In this document: piece after piece, positions 5,341 to 7,756 of the stretch
Layout: each line of letters opens with the position of its first letter
Numbering within the stretch: the first letter of the stretch is position 1
From: JAUSFM01 sp964343705
GTDB lineage: Archaea > Nanobdellota > Nanobdellia > Woesearchaeales > UBA12501
Assembly (NCBI GenBank): GCA_964343705.1
Contig: CAYFJX010000023.1
Location: forward strand, 1 to 7,756
Length of the DNA stretch: 7,756 nucleotides
Direction: 5' to 3'
Position numbers and translations under genes: made by a program
The notes under the pieces: model-generated
Database searches by the model: none
Told to the model about the DNA's origin: nothing
Seen by the model: only the letters and a program-made list of their open reading frames with translations

Positions 5341-6219
5341 TTATTTAGCAACAACAGGCTTCCGAATTGGCCCCATTAGTTCTCTCCATAATTTTGCTGG
5401 AATAACCCTGCCTGGTTCAACATACAGATCTTTGAAACCTGTGCCTTCAAATGAAATAAATGCAGAGCTCCGAGGCCGGCCTTTCAAACGGACATTGGTA
5501 TTGCAATACTCATGGATAATCCTCTTGTTAGTTTTGAGCTGTGAATGCATAAGCTCTACAGGAGTATAATAAAATAATGGCTTGCTTTCATCAGTGCCTA
5601 CTAACTCCCAAGTTATTGCTTCTGAATCAGTCAAAACTTGATCAATGTACAAAATTGCATTTGATGCATGCTGAGCTGACTGATTAAAAGAATTAATGGT
5701 TGATTGCAATTCTTTTTCTTCTCGACAGTAAAAACCATCACCAACAAGTCCCTTTAATCCTTGTGAATAACCCCTGTGAAAAGCTCCTTGTGACTTAATC
5801 ATTTGAATACGTGCAGAGATAAGCAAGCTCGCAAGTTCCTTTTCTGTTCGCTTAAGTGGATCTTTTTTCCGTATTTCTTCTGGATCCAATTTTCCTTCAG
5901 GACCCAGAGCTTCTTGTAAGTTCCGTAGTTCTTCAACAATGTGAGGAACATATTCTTTTTTTGCCACAACACCAAACAAGCCTTCTTGTTCAAAACTTAT
6001 CTGGTACTTTGCGTCAATCTTTTTTATAGCATTGAAACCATCTTCAAACGTGTCAATTTGGCCAAATGAAATCTTTTTTGAAACGTCAACAGTAGATTGT
6101 GTTGGCACATCTGTTGTTGGTGGCTGTTCAAGTTTCATACAGCCAGTTGTAATAAAAAGTACTGCAAGTAGAAGTGTAATCATGCACAGTATGATATTTT
6201 TACGTACGCTAGTATTCAT
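5341..6219 (-). CDS. Putative lipoprotein of unknown function
   Basis: A 292-residue exported protein. Residues 1-7 are polar/basic, 8-24 are hydrophobic, and I-T-T-G-C ends at C27, a near-match to a lipobox (threonine at -3 is unusual). The protein is probably lipid-anchored on the outside of the cytoplasmic membrane, with a Pro/Thr/Gln/Val-rich linker at about 31-46. The mature part is largely helical (about 60-110, 113-148 and 158-198), with two further cysteines at 155 and 239 that could pair. I see no catalytic motif and do not recognise the family. It is the middle gene of the operon: 25 bases after the aminotransferase-like gene and 14 before the zinc-ribbon gene. An AAGGTG Shine-Dalgarno motif seven bases before the ATG supports this start. 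Confidence 0.82.
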   Translation of the reverse strand: MNTSVRKNIILCMITLLLAVLFITTGCMKLEQPPTTDVPTQSTVDVSKKISFGQIDTFEDGFNAIKKIDAKYQISFEQEGLFGVVAKKEYVPHIVEELRNLQEALGPEGKLDPEEIRKKDPLKRTEKELASLLISARIQMIKSQGAFHRGYSQGLKGLVGDGFYCREEKELQSTINSFNQSAQHASNAILYIDQVLTDSEAITWELVGTDESKPLFYYTPVELMHSQLKTNKRIIHEYCNTNVRLKGRPRSSAFISFEGTGFKDLYVEPGRVIPAKLWRELMGPIRKPVVAK

Positions 6220-6226
6220 GTCTAAA

Positions 6227-6232
6227 CACCTT
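6227..6232 (-). promoter_or_regulatory. Shine-Dalgarno motif of the lipoprotein gene
   Basis: AAGGTG on the minus strand, seven bases before the ATG at 6219. It supports this start and membership in the operon that begins at 7027. Confidence 0.75.
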
Positions 6233-6244
6233 GGTTCTGTTTGA

Positions 6245-7027
6245 TTATAATCTCTTCACCTCAATGCAAACTGCAGGTTCTTGCACACGAATATATCGTG
6301 GACAAAGAGTGTACTGCAATTGATTTGCATTGCAATAGTCAATAATAACTTTTTTTTCTTCATCAGTTTTGAATGCAACAACAACGTTAATCGCTGGGCT
6401 CTCAGGATAAAGTATTGTCTGGTTGACCAAGTCCCTTTTTATTTTTTGTGCTTGCTCAGTTAAAAAGGCGACCCTGCTTTTTAAGGCAGCAAATTGTGCT
6501 GTGAGAGCTGCATAATCAAGCTCTGCATGCTCCCCTGCAAGATGCGAATTACTAGAGATACAACCCCCAGAGCCAAGATTAACTGGCTTGTCTTTTCCAA
6601 AACTACATACTTTCAGATCAGCGTCATGTGAAGAAAGCACTCCAAGACTTCCTGAAATATCTTCAATCACAATGCAACCATGTTTCTTGCAAATGCCAAT
6701 AATTTCTTGCATGGGCTGCTCAACAAAATAACCTGCAAGACTTTGAACAATAATTGCTGCCGCTGTTGCTGCGTGCACTTCCAAGTCTGCAAGGTCAATT
6801 TTACCTTGTTGTGTTTTTACCTCAACAATTTCAAAACCAAATCGTTGTGGTGCTTTTTGATAATGTAACCAACCAGCCTGATCAGGAATAAGAATTGTTG
6901 ATCGTGAACTATTGTTTTTCACGTATTCGAGCGCTTTGTCTATTGCTGTGTTGCCACGATCGGTAAATAATATGTTTTGGTGGCCTGTCAATGACTGCAC
7001 AATTTTGATCATGTCTTCTTTGGTCAT
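6245..7027 (-). CDS. Compact PLP-dependent DegT/DnrJ-like aminotransferase homologue
   Basis: A 260-residue protein of the fold-type I PLP enzyme superfamily, closest by motif to DegT/DnrJ/EryC1/StrS sugar aminotransferases. R-G-N-T-A at 24-28 corresponds to the G-T-x-A phosphate-binding turn. I-E-D-I-S-G at 121-126 carries the aspartate (D123) expected to pair with the pyridine nitrogen. S-F-G-K-D-K-P-V-N-L-G-S-G-G at 142-155 corresponds to the S-F-x-x-x-K...G-E-G-G motif, which makes K147 the likely Schiff-base lysine. The usual DegT length is 360-400, so the C-terminal small domain is much reduced (about 210-260), and the G-E-G-G glutamate is serine. The substrate is unknown and altered activity is possible. 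The ATG is supported by a TATA box exactly 30 bases upstream. It is the first gene of a three-gene operon. Confidence 0.85.
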   Translation of the reverse strand: MTKEDMIKIVQSLTGHQNILFTDRGNTAIDKALEYVKNNSSRSTILIPDQAGWLHYQKAPQRFGFEIVEVKTQQGKIDLADLEVHAATAAAIIVQSLAGYFVEQPMQEIIGICKKHGCIVIEDISGSLGVLSSHDADLKVCSFGKDKPVNLGSGGCISSNSHLAGEHAELDYAALTAQFAALKSRVAFLTEQAQKIKRDLVNQTILYPESPAINVVVAFKTDEEKKVIIDYCNANQLQYTLCPRYIRVQEPAVCIEVKRL

Positions 7028-7049
7028 AGGGCGCCATGAGAATCGCTGC

Positions 7050-7057
7050 TATTTATA
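7050..7057 (-). promoter_or_regulatory. TATA box of the three-gene operon
   Basis: TATAAATA on the minus strand, preceded by purine-rich AAAGG as a possible BRE. Its upstream edge is 30 bases before the ATG at 7027, so the first operon gene is leaderless. Confidence 0.75.
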
Positions 7058-7090
7058 CCTTTGCTGATTTCAGACTAGGTGAGCGAAACG

Positions 7091-7098
7091 TTTATATA
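7091..7098 (+). promoter_or_regulatory. TATA box of the 75-residue membrane protein gene
   Basis: TTTATATA on the plus strand, first base 33 before the ATG at 7124, predicting a leader of at most about three bases. It shares a 96-base divergent intergenic region with the operon promoter. Confidence 0.7.
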
Positions 7099-7123
7099 GG
7101 CAAAACACGTAAAATTCGCCAGT

Positions 7124-7351
7124 ATGAAAAAAAAGAGACAAGGAAAAAAACATAAAAGACATAACAAGAATTCTATGCGTCCAACAACAAAGTACTTCAT
7201 GGCAGCTGCTGGGACCGCAAGCATTGCTTTGGGAGCTCCAAGCACGTTTTTTAAGGTTTTTGGAGCAGAATTTGGATCAGCAATTGTGCCATTTCTGCTG
7301 GTATTTGGTGGATTTGTTCTTTGGGGCAGAGCAGTAGGAGACCTACCTTAA
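7124..7351 (+). CDS. Small membrane protein, 75 residues
   Basis: A short protein with a very basic N-terminus (12 Lys/Arg in the first 23 residues, three His/Asn-rich positions among them), then two hydrophobic segments at about 25-45 and 50-68 separated by a K-V-F-G-A-E-F turn. The likely topology is a helical hairpin with the basic tail in the cytoplasm. I recognise no family. The start is supported by a TATA box 33 bases upstream; a second in-frame ATG at codon 18 would remove most of the basic tail but has no matching promoter. It is divergent from the aminotransferase-like operon and 55 bases before the next exported-protein gene, which has its own TATA-like box. Confidence 0.65.
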   Translation: MKKKRQGKKHKRHNKNSMRPTTKYFMAAAGTASIALGAPSTFFKVFGAEFGSAIVPFLLVFGGFVLWGRAVGDLP

Positions 7352-7367
7352 AACCCCAAAATCAGCC

Positions 7368-7385
7368 AAAGGCTTAAAAACCTTT
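7368..7385 (+). repeat. Short inverted repeat around a TATA-like box
   Basis: AAAGG at 7368-7372 is mirrored by CCTTT at 7381-7385, with eight A/T-rich bases between them forming the TATA-like box of the next gene. It could be a small operator or the stem of a terminator for the preceding gene. Five base pairs are also possible by chance. Confidence 0.35.
7373..7380 (+). promoter_or_regulatory. TATA-like box of the right-edge exported protein gene
   Basis: CTTAAAAA on the plus strand, upstream edge 34 bases before the ATG at 7407. It is weaker than the other boxes in this window but at a similar distance, implying a very short leader. Confidence 0.45.
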
Positions 7386-7394
7386 CTATACTCC

Positions 7395-7400
7395 TTTTTT
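7395..7400 (+). terminator. Possible oligo-T terminator of the 75-residue gene
   Basis: Six T in a row lie 44 bases after the stop of the membrane-protein gene and directly before the next start. This is a plausible archaeal U-tract terminator, but it overlaps the predicted start region of the next mRNA. Confidence 0.3.
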
Positions 7401-7406
7401 ACCAAT

Positions 7407-7756
7407 ATGAACTTTCGAGCAGGAATTGTTGGACTGGGACTTCTCGCGTTTCTAGCTGTTGCTCCAGCACATGCCAAAGCACCAAGTAAGAGACAATCAC
7501 AAACAAAGCATGGATTAAATGATGATATAGATCTAATAAAAAAACCAGAAACACTAGAAGATGCACTCTTTAAGAAACATGGAATACCCACAGTAAAATA
7601 TGAGTTTAAACCAAGTATTGAACTACTTACTGCAGTGGATTATGTAAAAAGAGACTTCCTAGCAGGTTATGGTTCTCGACCAAGAATTTTTGACCAAAAA
7701 AGATGGGGCATTATGTACACAGGAAGGTATCTTCTTACAGCACAACATACACCAAA
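7407..7756 (+). CDS. Exported protein, 3' end beyond the window
   Basis: An open frame of 116 complete codons that continues past the right edge. Residues 1-23 form a signal peptide: a short basic start, a hydrophobic core rich in Gly, Leu and Ala, and A-H-A before K24 as a likely cleavage site. The mature part begins with a polar basic stretch and has no further membrane segment in the visible portion. Near the edge, G-R-Y-L-L-T-A-Q-H at 106-114 weakly resembles the segment around the catalytic histidine of trypsin-fold peptidases (L-T-A-A-H). That is only a hint, because the aspartate, the serine and the rest of the fold lie outside the window. The ATG at 7407 is the only ATG that gives a full signal peptide and sits at the expected distance from a TATA-like box. 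Confidence 0.75.
   Translation, partial: MNFRAGIVGLGLLAFLAVAPAHAKAPSKRQSQTKHGLNDDIDLIKKPETLEDALFKKHGIPTVKYEFKPSIELLTAVDYVKRDFLAGYGSRPRIFDQKRWGIMYTGRYLLTAQHTP

Noticed and set aside
7343..7591. An 82-codon minus-strand frame opposite the right-edge gene.
   Set aside because: It is antisense to the signal-peptide-bearing plus-strand frame, which has a TATA-like box and a sensible start.
1..7756. CRISPR arrays, insertion sequences and replication origins.
   Set aside because: No regularly spaced direct repeats, transposase frames or origin-like repeat clusters were seen by eye.

Overview
The window looks like a compact, AT-rich archaeal genome. Nearly every gene or operon start has an archaeal TATA box (TTTATATA-like) whose upstream edge lies 30-33 bases before the start codon, so these mRNAs should be leaderless or nearly so. 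Genes inside operons carry Shine-Dalgarno motifs instead. The methionyl-tRNA synthetase is archaeal in type, with two zinc knuckles. Small hypothetical and zinc-ribbon proteins and near-zero gaps between genes suggest a DPANN-like lineage (Woesearchaeota/Pacearchaeota style). That placement is an inference and cannot be proved from this window.

Left part (1-842): a small exported cysteine-rich protein with an internal repeat is convergent with a two-gene hicB-hicA toxin-antitoxin cassette; their stop codons abut. Next (843-3692, minus) is a 949-residue methionyl-tRNA synthetase with an unusual layout: catalytic core and anticodon-binding domain, then a B3/B4 domain of the PheRS-beta editing type, then an EMAPII-like tRNA-binding domain with a C-terminal extension. 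This is the most striking gene in the window.

Middle (3693-4921): the gap between divergent metG and a small zinc-finger/AbrB regulator holds a 111-base element with an 11-bp perfect terminal pairing and strong internal hairpins. A minus-strand TATA box sits at the right distance to start a transcript at its edge, so it is a candidate structured RNA. The regulator converges on an unrecognised 194-residue gene, whose promoter is preceded by a 14-base tandem repeat at the position of an activator site.

Right part (4922-7756): a three-gene minus-strand operon encodes a compact PLP-dependent DegT-like aminotransferase homologue, a putative lipoprotein and a multi-zinc-ribbon protein. The first gene is leaderless and the other two have Shine-Dalgarno motifs. 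Divergent to it are a 75-residue membrane protein and an exported protein that runs off the right edge. The genes do not form one obvious pathway; they are a mix of housekeeping translation, a toxin-antitoxin pair, regulation and envelope functions.
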